Positions 35,957-44,005 of a DNA stretch of 61,143 nt are shown here, piece after piece (the first letter of the stretch is position 1; each line of letters starts with the position of its first letter). The translations under genes were made by a program, and so were the position numbers. Source of the DNA: Pseudomonas sp. C2B4 (lineage in GTDB: Bacteria > Pseudomonadota > Gammaproteobacteria > Pseudomonadales > Pseudomonadaceae); assembly GCF_013359695.1 (NCBI RefSeq), contig NZ_JABFMU010000040.1, positions 1 to 61,143 of the forward strand. The letters run 5' to 3'. The notes beneath the pieces are model-generated. The model did not search any database. It worked only from the letters and a program-made list of their open reading frames with translations, and had not been told where the DNA came from.

Positions 35957-36631
35957 ATGATGGTGCGGGTAATTTCTCGAATTCTATCGGTGGCAGTGAT
36001 CGTGGGTTGCGCCGCCAGTCTGGCCGGTTGCGCGGGCACTGTTGCGCCGCAGATCAAGCGCCTGCCGGAGCGGGTTGAGCTCAGCGGCAGGTTCTACCGT
36101 GGCGTGGCCAATCAAAGCGGGCCGCAAGTATTGGCGAGCCTGTTGTCCCAGCAGGGCATCGTGATTACGCCGGGGTTGCTCGACAAGCCACTGCATTTGC
36201 CGGGCGCCGAAGCCCAGTTGCAACAAAACATGCAGAACCTGGCCCGTGAATACGGAATGATGGTCTATCCCCTGGACAGCAATCTGCCCGCCTTGTTGAC
36301 CCAAGTGGCAGCCGGTTACCCGGTGATGGTGCGCTTTACCGAGGGTTCGGCACTCTGGGCCGAGCCGCGTTACGCCATTCTGTCCGGGTATAATCGTCAG
36401 AAGCAGACCGTGTTGTTGCGTGCGGGAATGGACCAGCGGGTGCTGATGAGTTTCGGCTCGTTCGAATCGGCATTCAAGGACGCCGGTGGCTGGGCGGTTT
36501 TGATTCAAGCGCCGACGCAGGTTCCAGCGGAAGTCGATCAGCAACGCTGGCTCAAGGCCGCGAACGATCTTGCCCAGGCCGGACAGGAGCAGGCGGCGGC
36601 AAAAGCCAGAAAAGCCCTGGCCGCGCAGTAA
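35957..36631 (+). CDS. C39 peptidase-like lipoprotein with degenerate active site
   Basis: 224 residues. Lipobox SLAGC near residue 25. The body follows the C39 papain-like layout: NQSGPQVLASLLSQQGI matches the active-site helix normally QCGPAALATVL, and PRYAILSGYN matches WHYAVVIGYD. The catalytic cysteine is serine, the histidine is arginine and the aspartate is asparagine, so proteolysis is not expected; it is likely a binding or scaffold protein. A C-terminal helix has repeated Ala/Gln (QAGQEQAAAKARKALAAQ). ATG at 35957 or 35960. Confidence 0.72.
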   Translation: MMVRVISRILSVAVIVGCAASLAGCAGTVAPQIKRLPERVELSGRFYRGVANQSGPQVLASLLSQQGIVITPGLLDKPLHLPGAEAQLQQNMQNLAREYGMMVYPLDSNLPALLTQVAAGYPVMVRFTEGSALWAEPRYAILSGYNRQKQTVLLRAGMDQRVLMSFGSFESAFKDAGGWAVLIQAPTQVPAEVDQQRWLKAANDLAQAGQEQAAAKARKALAAQ

Positions 36632-36721
36632 GCCCGTTCGTCATTTGCCGGGCACCGCGCAGCGCTGGCGTTATCTGAGAGACAAGGCCCGGAGGTTTTG
36701 GGTCGCGATCAGGAGGCGTCC

Positions 36722-36928
36722 ATGGCACATTCCAATACCCCTACAGGCCCGCACTCGTCTGAGCATTCGTCCGGCGATGAGTTGGGCTTCGACCCCGATT
36801 CCCCGGACCTCTCCGACCCTCAGGTCGATCCTGTGGGTCCCGCCAAGGCGCCGAAGGATGTAAAGCCGGGTGATAATCCCAAGGCGCCGGCAAAGCCCTA
36901 TGATCCACTCGGCGATCTCAAGCCCTAG
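36722..36928 (+). CDS. small acidic Pro/Asp-rich protein (68 aa)
   Basis: 68 residues starting MAHSNTPTGPHSSEH, after a strong CAGGAGG. Composition is dominated by D, P, S, K and G with segments such as FDPDSPDLSDPQVDPVG and AKAPAKPYDPLGDL, so the chain is almost certainly disordered. No membrane segment or signal. It is the first of two similar tiny genes and ends 17 bases before the next start. Confidence 0.75.
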   Translation: MAHSNTPTGPHSSEHSSGDELGFDPDSPDLSDPQVDPVGPAKAPKDVKPGDNPKAPAKPYDPLGDLKP

Positions 36929-36945
36929 GTTCCGTGGAGGTGCGT

Positions 36946-37161
36946 ATGTCTACCGATTCGAGCTTCAACGACAAACGTCCGGAAAACGTTCCGACAACGC
37001 CTGAAGGAAGTGTCGATCCGGTATTGGATCCGGACAGCCCGTTGCGAGATCCGCTGGCCCGTCCGACCGTTGTACCTACGGAGCATCCGCAGGGCTGGCG
37101 AGACCCGAGCAGAGGGGATGGCATCCCGGATGACGACCAGATGCCGCTGCCTAATGATTAG
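36946..37161 (+). CDS. small acidic Pro/Asp-rich protein (71 aa)
   Basis: 71 residues, start at the ATG with GGAGG eight bases upstream. Like its neighbour it is disordered and rich in P and D; PVLDPDSPLRDPLARP echoes the FDPDSPDLSDPQVDP block of the first, so the pair may descend from one gene. A terminator follows 12 bases after the stop. Confidence 0.75.
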   Translation: MSTDSSFNDKRPENVPTTPEGSVDPVLDPDSPLRDPLARPTVVPTEHPQGWRDPSRGDGIPDDDQMPLPND

Positions 37162-37173
37162 TCGCTGACAAAG

Positions 37174-37202
37174 AAAAGCCCCGGATGTCCGGGGCTTTTT
37201 CG
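37174..37202. terminator. intrinsic terminator
   Basis: AAAGCCCCGGA TG TCCGGGGCTTTTT: a perfect stem with a T run, placed between the small-protein operon and the convergent pbpG gene. Confidence 0.9.
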
Positions 37203-37219
37203 TGGGGGCGGCGGCAAGG

Positions 37220-38158
37220 TTATTTCGAAGCTTCAACCACGCCACTTTGGCGATGCTTGAGGTTCTTGTCCGATTTGTACTGCAAGGCTGCGGACGCTAC
37301 GTTGGCGCTTTTACCGGTCTCAACCCAATTACGGATGCGCGCGGCATCGGCAAAGTGGGTGTATTTGCCGTAAGCGTCCAGGAGCACCAGGACAACCGGG
37401 CGGTTGCTCATCCGTGTCACCAGCACCAGGCAATGACCTGCTTCGTTGGTGAACCCGGTTTTCGTCAGTTGGATGTCCCAGTCTGGCTTGCGCACCAAGT
37501 GGTCAGTGTTGCGAAAGCCCAGGCTGTAGGTGGGCTTGCGGAACGTGACGGTTTTTTCCTTGGTCGTGCTCAGCTCCGTCAGCAACGGATACTTGTGCGC
37601 GGCAATCAACAGTTTGCTCAGGTCGCGAGCGGTGGACACGTTGCGCGGTGAGAGACCAGTGGGTTCGACAAAGTGGGTGTTGGTCATGCCCAGGGCCTTG
37701 GCCTTGGCGTTCATCGCGGCGATGAACGCGGCGTAACCACCCGGATAGTGGTGGGCCAGGCTCGCGGCCGCCCTGTTTTCAGAAGACATCAGGGCGATCA
37801 GCAGCATTTCCCGGCGCGGCAGTTCACTCTTGAGTTTTACCCGAGAGAACACGCCTTTCATTTCAGGTGTGTCGCTGATGTTGATGTTGATGTACTCGTC
37901 CATGTTCTGCCTGGCTTCCACCACGACCAGGCCAGTCATAAGCTTGCTGACGGACGCGATAGGGACGACCACGTCGGGATTGTTGGCATAGATGACTTTG
38001 TTGGTCTGCATATCCAGCAACAGGGTGCTGCCGGAAGCGAGCTTGAGTTGCGAGGTGTCACGAGGCGCTGCGGTGGTTTCGCCAGCGCTGGCGATTGGCG
38101 TGATGAAAGTCCCTGTAACTGCAAAAAATAGGCTCAGGATGGAAAGACGGATTTTCAC
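37220..38158 (-). CDS. pbpG: D-alanyl-D-alanine endopeptidase (penicillin-binding protein 7)
   Basis: 312 residues from a GTG at 38158. Signal peptide ends near PIASAG. The serine peptidase motifs are IASVSK (nucleophile serine, lysine), SSEN and LTKTG. PBP7 cuts the D-Ala-meso-DAP cross-links of peptidoglycan in the periplasm. The longer open frame upstream starts inside the promoter region and lacks a signal peptide at its start, so the GTG is preferred. The gap 38159-38395 holds its promoter and the folD terminator only. Confidence 0.92.
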   Translation of the reverse strand: MKIRLSILSLFFAVTGTFITPIASAGETTAAPRDTSQLKLASGSTLLLDMQTNKVIYANNPDVVVPIASVSKLMTGLVVVEARQNMDEYININISDTPEMKGVFSRVKLKSELPRREMLLIALMSSENRAAASLAHHYPGGYAAFIAAMNAKAKALGMTNTHFVEPTGLSPRNVSTARDLSKLLIAAHKYPLLTELSTTKEKTVTFRKPTYSLGFRNTDHLVRKPDWDIQLTKTGFTNEAGHCLVLVTRMSNRPVVLVLLDAYGKYTHFADAARIRNWVETGKSANVASAALQYKSDKNLKHRQSGVVEASK

Positions 38159-38336
38159 GCTGGCAGACTCATAAAGTGTTGATACGCCGTTATGTAACGG
38201 GCTATTTCCGAAAAAGCGCGACATTCTGGAGTATGGCTGAATAACTGTCGATGGTTGTTCGAGGGTGGCGTGAAAGTACTGGGAAACATGAAAAAAAAGT
38301 CATTTTCCGGCGGATGGTCGATTCTTTTCCGCAGGC

Positions 38337-38364
38337 AAAAAAGAACCCCGCGGGGGCGGGGTTC
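38337..38364 (-). terminator. intrinsic terminator of folD
   Basis: On the minus strand AACCCCG CCCCC CGGGGTT is followed by CTTTTTT, 32 bases after the folD stop codon. Confidence 0.85.
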
Positions 38365-38395
38365 CTTGAGTCACCGGCTAGCTCGCCAACAAGGC

Positions 38396-39250
38396 TCAGC
38401 TGTGCAGGGTTTCTGCTGCGTACAGCGTGTTTTCCAGCAGGCAGGCGCGGGTCATCGGGCCGACGCCACCCGGCACCGGAGTGATCCAGCCGGCGCGGGG
38501 CAGGGCGGTTTCATAGATAACGTCACCAACCAGTTTGCCATCATCCTGACGGTTGATGCCGACGTCGATCACGATCGCGCCTTCCTTGATCCACTCGCCC
38601 TTGACCAGGCCAGGCTTGCCGGCGGCCACCACGACCAGGTCGGCACGACCGATGTGGCCGGCCAGGTCCTTGGTGAAGCGATGGGTGACGGTCACGGTGC
38701 AACCGGCCAGCAACAGTTCCATCGCCATCGGACGGCCAACAATGTTGGAGGCGCCGACAACCACGGCATTCATGCCGTACAGATCGGCGCCGGTGCTTTC
38801 CAGCAGGGTCATGATGCCTTTAGGCGTGCATGGGCGAAGCAGTGGAATGCGTTGGGCCAGGCGACCGACGTTGTAAGGATGAAAACCGTCAACGTCCTTG
38901 TCCGGCCGAATGCGTTCCAGCAATTTGGACGCATCCAGGTGTTCAGGGAGAGGGAGTTGCAGCAGGACACCGTCAATCGCCGGATCGTCATTGAGGCGAT
39001 CGATCAGTTCGGCCAGTGCTTCTTGAGTGGTATCGGAAGGCAGGTCATAAGCTTGGGAAAGGAAGCCGACCTCTTCACAGTCTTTACGCTTGTGCGAGAC
39101 ATAAACCTGAGAGGCGGGATCGCTGCCGACCAGGATCACCGCGAGGCCAGGCGTACGCAAGCCTTGCTGGCGACGCTCGGTAACGCGTTGGGCGATCTGC
39201 TGGCGCAGGCTGGCGGCGATCGATTTGCCGTCGATTAGTTGTGCAGTCAT
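38396..39250 (-). CDS. folD: bifunctional methylene-THF dehydrogenase/cyclohydrolase
   Basis: 284 residues (288 in E. coli). Catalyses the NADP-dependent oxidation of 5,10-methylene-THF and hydrolysis to 10-formyl-THF in one-carbon metabolism. Signatures: YVSHKRKDCEEVGF with the catalytic lysine (about 50-63), GVLLQLPLPEH, DVDGFHPYN, the cofactor loop VVGASNIVGRPMA and the end PVPGGVGPMT. Divergent from the tRNA cluster, as in other pseudomonads. Confidence 0.97.
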   Translation of the reverse strand: MTAQLIDGKSIAASLRQQIAQRVTERRQQGLRTPGLAVILVGSDPASQVYVSHKRKDCEEVGFLSQAYDLPSDTTQEALAELIDRLNDDPAIDGVLLQLPLPEHLDASKLLERIRPDKDVDGFHPYNVGRLAQRIPLLRPCTPKGIMTLLESTGADLYGMNAVVVGASNIVGRPMAMELLLAGCTVTVTHRFTKDLAGHIGRADLVVVAAGKPGLVKGEWIKEGAIVIDVGINRQDDGKLVGDVIYETALPRAGWITPVPGGVGPMTRACLLENTLYAAETLHS

Positions 39251-39381
39251 TGCGCGTGATTAACCATCGAGAGGGGAAAAAAAGAGAGCGCATTCTCGCA
39301 TGTCATGAGGTGAGGGCAAAGGCGCTTGGTCTGTAAATTCCCCTAAGCCCTTTAATTAAATGAATTTTTTTTAAAAAGGAT

Positions 39382-39408
39382 TTGACGACCTCCGGGGGGC
39401 TCTATACT
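39382..39408 (+). promoter_or_regulatory. stable-RNA promoter of the tRNA cluster
   Basis: TTGACG at 39382 and TATACT at 39403 lie 15 bases apart, preceded by an AT-only block (39351-39379) like an UP element. The strength and place, about 115 bases before tRNA-Arg, mark the promoter of the four-tRNA operon. Confidence 0.8.
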
Positions 39409-39525
39409 ATTCGTCGCACTTGTCGGGCACAGCCTAGCACTGGTTAAGAAGGTCAAGCGGAATTACGGTTCTGCAAGACTGGAAAGCATTTAGTTTGTAG
39501 TCCTCCAAGAGTACAGATTAATAAG

Positions 39526-39602
39526 GCGCCCGTAGCTCAGCTGGATAGAGCATCCGCCTTCTAAGCGGATGGTCGCAGGTTCGAGTCCTGCCGGGTGCGC
39601 CA
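39526..39602 (+). tRNA. tRNA-Arg (anticodon TCT)
   Basis: 77 bases. GCGCCCG pairs with CGGGTGC in the acceptor stem; the anticodon loop is CTTCTAA; GTTCGAGTC T-arm; encoded CCA at the end. First of four tRNAs. Confidence 0.98.
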
Positions 39603-39634
39603 TTAGGCAGCTTTGGCACAAGTAGCGCGATATG

Positions 39635-39710
39635 GTGGGCGTAGCTCAGTTGGTAGAGCACGGGATTGTGACTCCCGTTGTCGTGGGTTCGATCCCCATC
39701 GTCCACCCCA
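39635..39710 (+). tRNA. tRNA-His (anticodon GTG), copy 1
   Basis: 76 bases; acceptor GTGGGCG with CGTCCAC, anticodon GTG in ATTGTGACT, encoded CCA. The extra G typical of tRNA-His is encoded at 39634 and pairs with the discriminator C. Identical to copy 2 at 39931. Confidence 0.98.
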
Positions 39711-39717
39711 TATTTCG

Positions 39718-39756
39718 AAAGGCGCCAGATTAACAGTCTGGCGCCTTTGCTTTAAA
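39718..39756 (+). terminator. hairpin after tRNA-His copy 1
   Basis: GGCGCCAGA and TCTGGCGCC form a nine-base stem followed by TTTGCTTT, weaker than the one after copy 2. Because tRNA-Leu follows at once, it may be a processing or partial termination signal. Confidence 0.7.
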
Positions 39757-39767
39757 AGCTTCAATCC

Positions 39768-39852
39768 GCGGATGTGGTGGAATTGGTAGACACACTGGAT
39801 TTAGGTTCCAGCGCCGCGAGGCGTAAGAGTTCGAGTCTCTTCATCCGCACCA
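39768..39852 (+). tRNA. tRNA-Leu (anticodon TAG)
   Basis: 85 bases with a long variable arm; GCGGATG pairs with CATCCGC; anticodon loop TTTAGGT within CTGGA...TCCAG; encoded CCA. Confidence 0.98.
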
Positions 39853-39930
39853 AATAAAGCTTCACTCATGCCGGTTGGCCTGGTTGGGGCTTCACAAAGA
39901 AGTTGTTTGGCTTCTTTGACACGCAATATG

Positions 39931-40006
39931 GTGGGCGTAGCTCAGTTGGTAGAGCACGGGATTGTGACTCCCGTTGTCGTGGGTTCGATCCCCATCGTCC
40001 ACCCCA
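39931..40006 (+). tRNA. tRNA-His (anticodon GTG), copy 2
   Basis: Identical in sequence to copy 1, 296 bases upstream, including the G at 39930 and the downstream hairpin. Last tRNA of the operon. Confidence 0.98.
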
Positions 40007-40013
40007 TATTTCG

Positions 40014-40050
40014 AAAGGCGCCAGATTTAACAGTCTGGCGCCTTTTTTGT
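40014..40050 (+). terminator. terminator of the tRNA operon
   Basis: GGCGCCAGA, eight-base loop, TCTGGCGCC and TTTTTT. Same hairpin as after copy 1 with one more T in the loop and a full T run. Confidence 0.92.
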
Positions 40051-40408
40051 TTCAGTGGTTTGAGTGTTTGGCGGCTGCTGGTTCCGGGTCGCAGGGGCAG
40101 GGCGTTTCGTCGTATTTATGTTTCTTGATGATGCCGCGCTGCCCGTCGGCCTTGCTCGCAAGGTCGGCTGTCAGGGAGATGATTGGCAACCTCTTCTATA
40201 TATAGAAAGGTTGGCGCAGAGCCCTGGCGTGAATGGCTGTATTTGCCACCGGGGCGAGGTGCATCCGTGCATTCGCACCTATAAATTGCCTGCTGCGTTT
40301 TTACCCGTTTTCAGTAGGGTGACTTCTTGAGTTTGACCCACTAGAATGCATGCCCTTGATTCTGGGGTCGGAAACGGCCGGCTAACGTCTGTGCAACGAG
40401 GAATATCC
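40051..40408 (+). promoter_or_regulatory. tig upstream region (358 bases) with a hairpin
   Basis: No gene is visible. At 40187-40213 CAACCT-c-TTCTATA and its complement form a strong stem with one bulged C, centred on the palindrome TTCTATATATAGAA. A possible tig promoter is GTGACT/TAGAAT (17-base spacer) ending near 40347. Some pseudomonads have extra genes at this place; here there are none. Confidence 0.5.
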
Positions 40409-41719
40409 ATGCAAGTTTCTGTTGAAAATACTTCTGCTCTTGAGCGCCGCATGAGCATCACCGTGCCGGCTGAGCGCATCGAGACTCAGGTCAACAAGCG
40501 TCTGCAGCAGACTGCCCAAAAGGCCAAGATCGCAGGCTTCCGTCCAGGCAAAGTGCCAATGAGCGAAATCAAGCGTCGTTTCGGTGCTGAAGCTCGCCAG
40601 GAAGCTGTAGGCGACGTGATCCAGTCTTCCTTCTACGAAGCAGTGGTTGAGCAAAAGCTGAACCCGGCTGGTTCGCCGTCGATCGAGCCAAAATCCCTGG
40701 AAGCAGGCAAGGACCTGGAATACGTTGCCGTATTCGAAGTGTTCCCTGAGTTCACCGTTGCCGGTTTCGAAGGTATCACTGTTGAGCGTCTGAGCGCTGA
40801 CGTCGCTGATGCCGATCTGGACAAGATGCTGGACATCCTGCGCAAGCAGAACACCCGTTTCGAAGTAGCCGATCGTGCTGCCCAGAACGAAGATCAACTG
40901 AACATCGATTTCGTTGGCAAGGTCGACGGTGAAGTGTTCGCGGGTGGTTCCGCCAAAGGTACTCAGCTGGTTCTGGGTTCCGGCCGCATGATCCCTGGCT
41001 TCGAAGACGGTCTGGTTGGCGCCAAGGCTGGCGAAGAGCGCGTTCTGAACCTGACCTTCCCTGAGGACTATCAGAACCTGGACCTGGCTGGCAAAACCGC
41101 TGAGTTCACCGTGACCGTGAACACTGTTTCCGAGCCAAAACTGCCTGAACTGACCGAAGAGTTCTTCGCTCAATTCGGCATCAAGGAAACCGGTCTGGAA
41201 GGCTTCCGCGCCGAAGTTCGCAAGAACATGGAGCGCGAACTGCGTCAGGCGATCAAATCCAAGGTCAAGAATCAGGTCATGGACGGTCTGCTGGCCACCA
41301 ACCCGATCGAAGTGCCTAAGGCCCTGCTGTCCAACGAAGTTGACCGTCTGCGCGTACAGGCTGTTCAGCAGTTCGGTGGCAACATCAAGCCTGACCAACT
41401 GCCGGCAGAGCTGTTCGAAGAGCAAGCCAAGCGCCGTGTTGTCCTGGGTCTGATCGTGGCTGAAGTGGTCAAGCAGTTCGACCTCAAGCCTGACGAAACC
41501 CGCGTTCGCGAAATGATCCAGGAAATGGCTTCGGCTTACCAAGAGCCTGAGCAAGTTGTGTCCTGGTACTACAAGAACGACCAGCAACTGAACGAAGTTC
41601 GTTCGGTTGTGCTGGAAGAGCAAGTTGTGGATACTGTTCTGCAGAAAGCTAGCGTGACCGACAAATCGGTCTCTTACGAAGAAGCGGTCAAGCCGGTAGA
41701 AGCTCCACAAGCCGACTGA
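40409..41719 (+). CDS. tig: trigger factor
   Basis: 436 residues (432 in E. coli). Ribosome-bound chaperone and peptidyl-prolyl isomerase. N-terminal ribosome-binding domain with the exit-tunnel loop GFRPGKVPMSEIKRRFG (about 43-60), FKBP domain about 160-245 (DQLNIDFVGKVDGEVF...GRMIPGFEDGLVGA), and the long helical C-terminal domain. GAGG stands before the ATG at 40409. First gene of the tig-clpP-clpX-lon cluster. Confidence 0.98.
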   Translation: MQVSVENTSALERRMSITVPAERIETQVNKRLQQTAQKAKIAGFRPGKVPMSEIKRRFGAEARQEAVGDVIQSSFYEAVVEQKLNPAGSPSIEPKSLEAGKDLEYVAVFEVFPEFTVAGFEGITVERLSADVADADLDKMLDILRKQNTRFEVADRAAQNEDQLNIDFVGKVDGEVFAGGSAKGTQLVLGSGRMIPGFEDGLVGAKAGEERVLNLTFPEDYQNLDLAGKTAEFTVTVNTVSEPKLPELTEEFFAQFGIKETGLEGFRAEVRKNMERELRQAIKSKVKNQVMDGLLATNPIEVPKALLSNEVDRLRVQAVQQFGGNIKPDQLPAELFEEQAKRRVVLGLIVAEVVKQFDLKPDETRVREMIQEMASAYQEPEQVVSWYYKNDQQLNEVRSVVLEEQVVDTVLQKASVTDKSVSYEEAVKPVEAPQAD

Positions 41720-41745
41720 TTGTTCCTGCGGTAAGAAGTACACAC

Positions 41746-41773
41746 CATAAGCCAGCCTTCGTGCTGGCTTATG
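41746..41773 (+). promoter_or_regulatory. intercistronic hairpin between tig and clpP
   Basis: CATAAGCCAGC and GCTGGCTTATG form a perfect 11-base stem with a CTTCGT loop and no T run. It may stabilise or process the tig-clpP transcript rather than end it. Confidence 0.7.
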
Positions 41774-41812
41774 CGTATTCAAGACATAACTATTTGGGAG
41801 TGACTGCAGAGC

Positions 41813-42448
41813 ATGTTCCGTAATTCGTATATTCAGCAGAACTCTGATATCCAGGCCGCAGGCGGTCTGGTCCCGATGGTTGTCGAGCAGTCTGCTCGTG
41901 GCGAGCGCGCCTACGACATTTACTCGCGCCTCCTCAAGGAGCGAGTGATCTTTCTGGTGGGTCCGGTAGAGGACTACATGGCCAACCTGATTTGTGCGCA
42001 GCTGCTGTTCCTTGAAGCGGAAAACCCGGACAAGGACATCCATCTCTACATCAACTCCCCGGGCGGTTCGGTGACGGCGGGCATGTCGATCTATGACACC
42101 ATGCAGTTCATCAAGCCAAACGTATCGACCACCTGTATCGGCCAGGCGTGCAGCATGGGCGCGTTCCTGCTGACAGCCGGCGCCCCCGGCAAGCGTTACT
42201 GCCTGCCGAACTCGCGTGTGATGATTCACCAGCCTCTGGGCGGTTTCCAGGGCCAGGCATCGGACATCGAAATCCATGCCAAGGAAATCCTCTTCATCCG
42301 CGAGCGTCTGAACACGCTGATGGCCAAGCATAGCGGGCGCACCCTTGAAGAAATCGAGCGCGATACCAACCGCGATAACTTCATGAGTGCAGACGCTGCG
42401 CGTGAGTATGGGTTGATCGATGAAGTGATCACCCAGCGCCCCGCTTAA
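41813..42448 (+). CDS. clpP: ATP-dependent Clp protease proteolytic subunit
   Basis: 211 residues. Serine protease that forms the tetradecameric chamber used by ClpX and ClpA. Catalytic triad: S114 in QACSMGAFL, H139 in MIHQPLGG, D188 in ERDTNRDNF. The N-terminal extension before residue 15 is the self-cleaved propeptide. GGGAG lies about 12 bases before the ATG. Followed by clpX. Confidence 0.98.
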   Translation: MFRNSYIQQNSDIQAAGGLVPMVVEQSARGERAYDIYSRLLKERVIFLVGPVEDYMANLICAQLLFLEAENPDKDIHLYINSPGGSVTAGMSIYDTMQFIKPNVSTTCIGQACSMGAFLLTAGAPGKRYCLPNSRVMIHQPLGGFQGQASDIEIHAKEILFIRERLNTLMAKHSGRTLEEIERDTNRDNFMSADAAREYGLIDEVITQRPA

Positions 42449-42492
42449 AATAAGCAGCTCAAAATAAGGTGGGTCGGCTGGTCCGATCACCG

Positions 42493-42512
42493 GCGGGCTT
42501 GAAAAAGCCCGC
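42493..42512 (+). promoter_or_regulatory. intercistronic hairpin between clpP and clpX
   Basis: GCGGGCTT-GAAA-AAGCCCGC: an eight-base perfect stem closed by a GAAA tetraloop, without a T run. Likely an attenuator or mRNA stability element. Confidence 0.75.
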
Positions 42513-42560
42513 AATAGCCTTCATCTTGTGTTGCAAGCCTATCGGATTTGGATCGAACGA

Positions 42561-43844
42561 ATGACTGACACCCGCAACGGCGAGGACAACGGCAAGCTGC
42601 TCTATTGCTCCTTCTGTGGCAAAAGCCAGCATGAAGTACGCAAATTGATTGCCGGCCCCTCGGTCTTTATCTGCGACGAGTGCGTCGACCTGTGCAATGA
42701 CATCATCCGTGAGGAGGTGCAGGAAGCCCAGGCCGAGAGCAGCGCGCATAAATTGCCTTCGCCTAAAGAAATCAGCGGCATCCTTGATCAGTATGTGATT
42801 GGTCAGGAGCGTGCGAAAAAGGTTCTGGCCGTAGCGGTGTACAACCACTACAAGCGTCTGAACCAGCGTGACAAAAAGAATGACGACGTCGAACTCGGCA
42901 AGAGCAACATCTTGCTGATCGGCCCGACAGGCTCGGGTAAAACCCTGCTTGCCGAAACACTGGCCCGCTTGCTGAACGTTCCGTTCACCATCGCCGATGC
43001 AACCACCCTCACCGAGGCGGGTTACGTGGGTGAGGATGTCGAGAACATCATTCAGAAGCTGCTGCAGAAGTGCGACTACGACGTGGAAAAGGCCCAGATG
43101 GGCATTGTCTACATCGATGAGATCGACAAAATCTCGCGCAAATCCGACAACCCGTCGATCACTCGGGACGTTTCCGGTGAAGGCGTGCAGCAGGCCCTGC
43201 TCAAGTTGATCGAAGGCACGGTCGCTTCCGTTCCGCCTCAAGGTGGTCGCAAGCATCCGCAGCAGGAATTCCTTCAGGTTGACACCCGCAACATCCTGTT
43301 CATCTGCGGTGGTGCGTTCTCCGGTCTGGAAAAGGTTATCCAGAACCGTTCCACCAAGGGTGGCATTGGTTTCAGCGCGGAAGTCCGCAGCAAGGAAGAA
43401 GGCAAGAAAGTCGGTGAGTCCCTGCGTGAAGTCGAGCCTGACGATCTGGTCAAGTTCGGTCTGATCCCGGAATTCGTCGGTCGTCTGCCGGTCCTTGCGA
43501 CGCTGGACGAACTGGATGAGGCTGCTTTGATGCAGATTCTCACCGAGCCGAAAAACGCGCTGACCAAGCAGTACGCCAAGTTGTTCGAGATGGAAGATGT
43601 GGACCTGGAATTCCGGGCCGACGCACTGAAGGCCGTCGCCAAGCGCGCGCTGGAACGCAAGACCGGGGCTCGTGGGCTGCGTTCGATTCTTGAAGGTGTA
43701 TTGCTCGACACTATGTATGAAATTCCCTCGCAGTCCGAGGTGAGTAAAGTAGTGATCGATGAAAGCGTTATAGAAGGCAAGTCCAAGCCACTGTTTATCT
43801 ATGAAAACAGTGAGCCTGCTGCCAAGGCCGCGCCAGACGCCTAA
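42561..43844 (+). CDS. clpX: ATP-dependent Clp protease ATP-binding subunit
   Basis: 427 residues (424 in E. coli). AAA+ unfoldase. Zinc-binding N domain with C16-x2-C19 and C38-x2-C41; Walker A GPTGSGKT (about 120); Walker B IVYIDEID; the IGF-type loop that docks on ClpP is FIGF-like near the KGGIGFSAE segment; sensor 2 GARGLRSILE. ATG at 42561 is used; the frame is open upstream to 42528. Confidence 0.97.
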   Translation: MTDTRNGEDNGKLLYCSFCGKSQHEVRKLIAGPSVFICDECVDLCNDIIREEVQEAQAESSAHKLPSPKEISGILDQYVIGQERAKKVLAVAVYNHYKRLNQRDKKNDDVELGKSNILLIGPTGSGKTLLAETLARLLNVPFTIADATTLTEAGYVGEDVENIIQKLLQKCDYDVEKAQMGIVYIDEIDKISRKSDNPSITRDVSGEGVQQALLKLIEGTVASVPPQGGRKHPQQEFLQVDTRNILFICGGAFSGLEKVIQNRSTKGGIGFSAEVRSKEEGKKVGESLREVEPDDLVKFGLIPEFVGRLPVLATLDELDEAALMQILTEPKNALTKQYAKLFEMEDVDLEFRADALKAVAKRALERKTGARGLRSILEGVLLDTMYEIPSQSEVSKVVIDESVIEGKSKPLFIYENSEPAAKAAPDA

Positions 43845-43866
43845 GCGTCACGCAGCCGGTACAAAG

Positions 43867-43894
43867 AAGGGGCCTTCGGGCCCCTTTGCTTTTT
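43867..43894 (+). terminator. intrinsic terminator of clpX
   Basis: AAGGGGCC-TTCG-GGCCCCTT, an eight-base stem with the stable UUCG loop, followed by TGCTTTTT. Confidence 0.9.
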
Positions 43895-43918
43895 GCAGGT
43901 TTTTACACAGTCTTTGTG

Positions 43919-43947
43919 CTTGTTTTTTTTGAAGGCTGCCCCCATCT
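43919..43947 (+). promoter_or_regulatory. candidate sigma32 heat-shock promoter of lon
   Basis: CTTGTTT and CCCCATCT are 14 bases apart. The sigma32 consensus is CTTGAAA-N13/14-CCCCATNT: the -10 matches fully, the -35 in four of seven bases. It lies 59 bases before the lon start, after the clpX terminator. lon is a known heat-shock gene in E. coli. Confidence 0.75.
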
Positions 43948-44005
43948 TGGTTTCAAGCTTACTTCCATCTGTTTCCGGCCTTGTGGCCGCCGTAGAGGCG
44001 AAATC

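Noticed and set aside
40382..42514. 710-codon minus-strand frame across tig and clpP
   Set aside because: It spans two conserved plus-strand genes and their gap, and arises from codon bias; no domain is visible.
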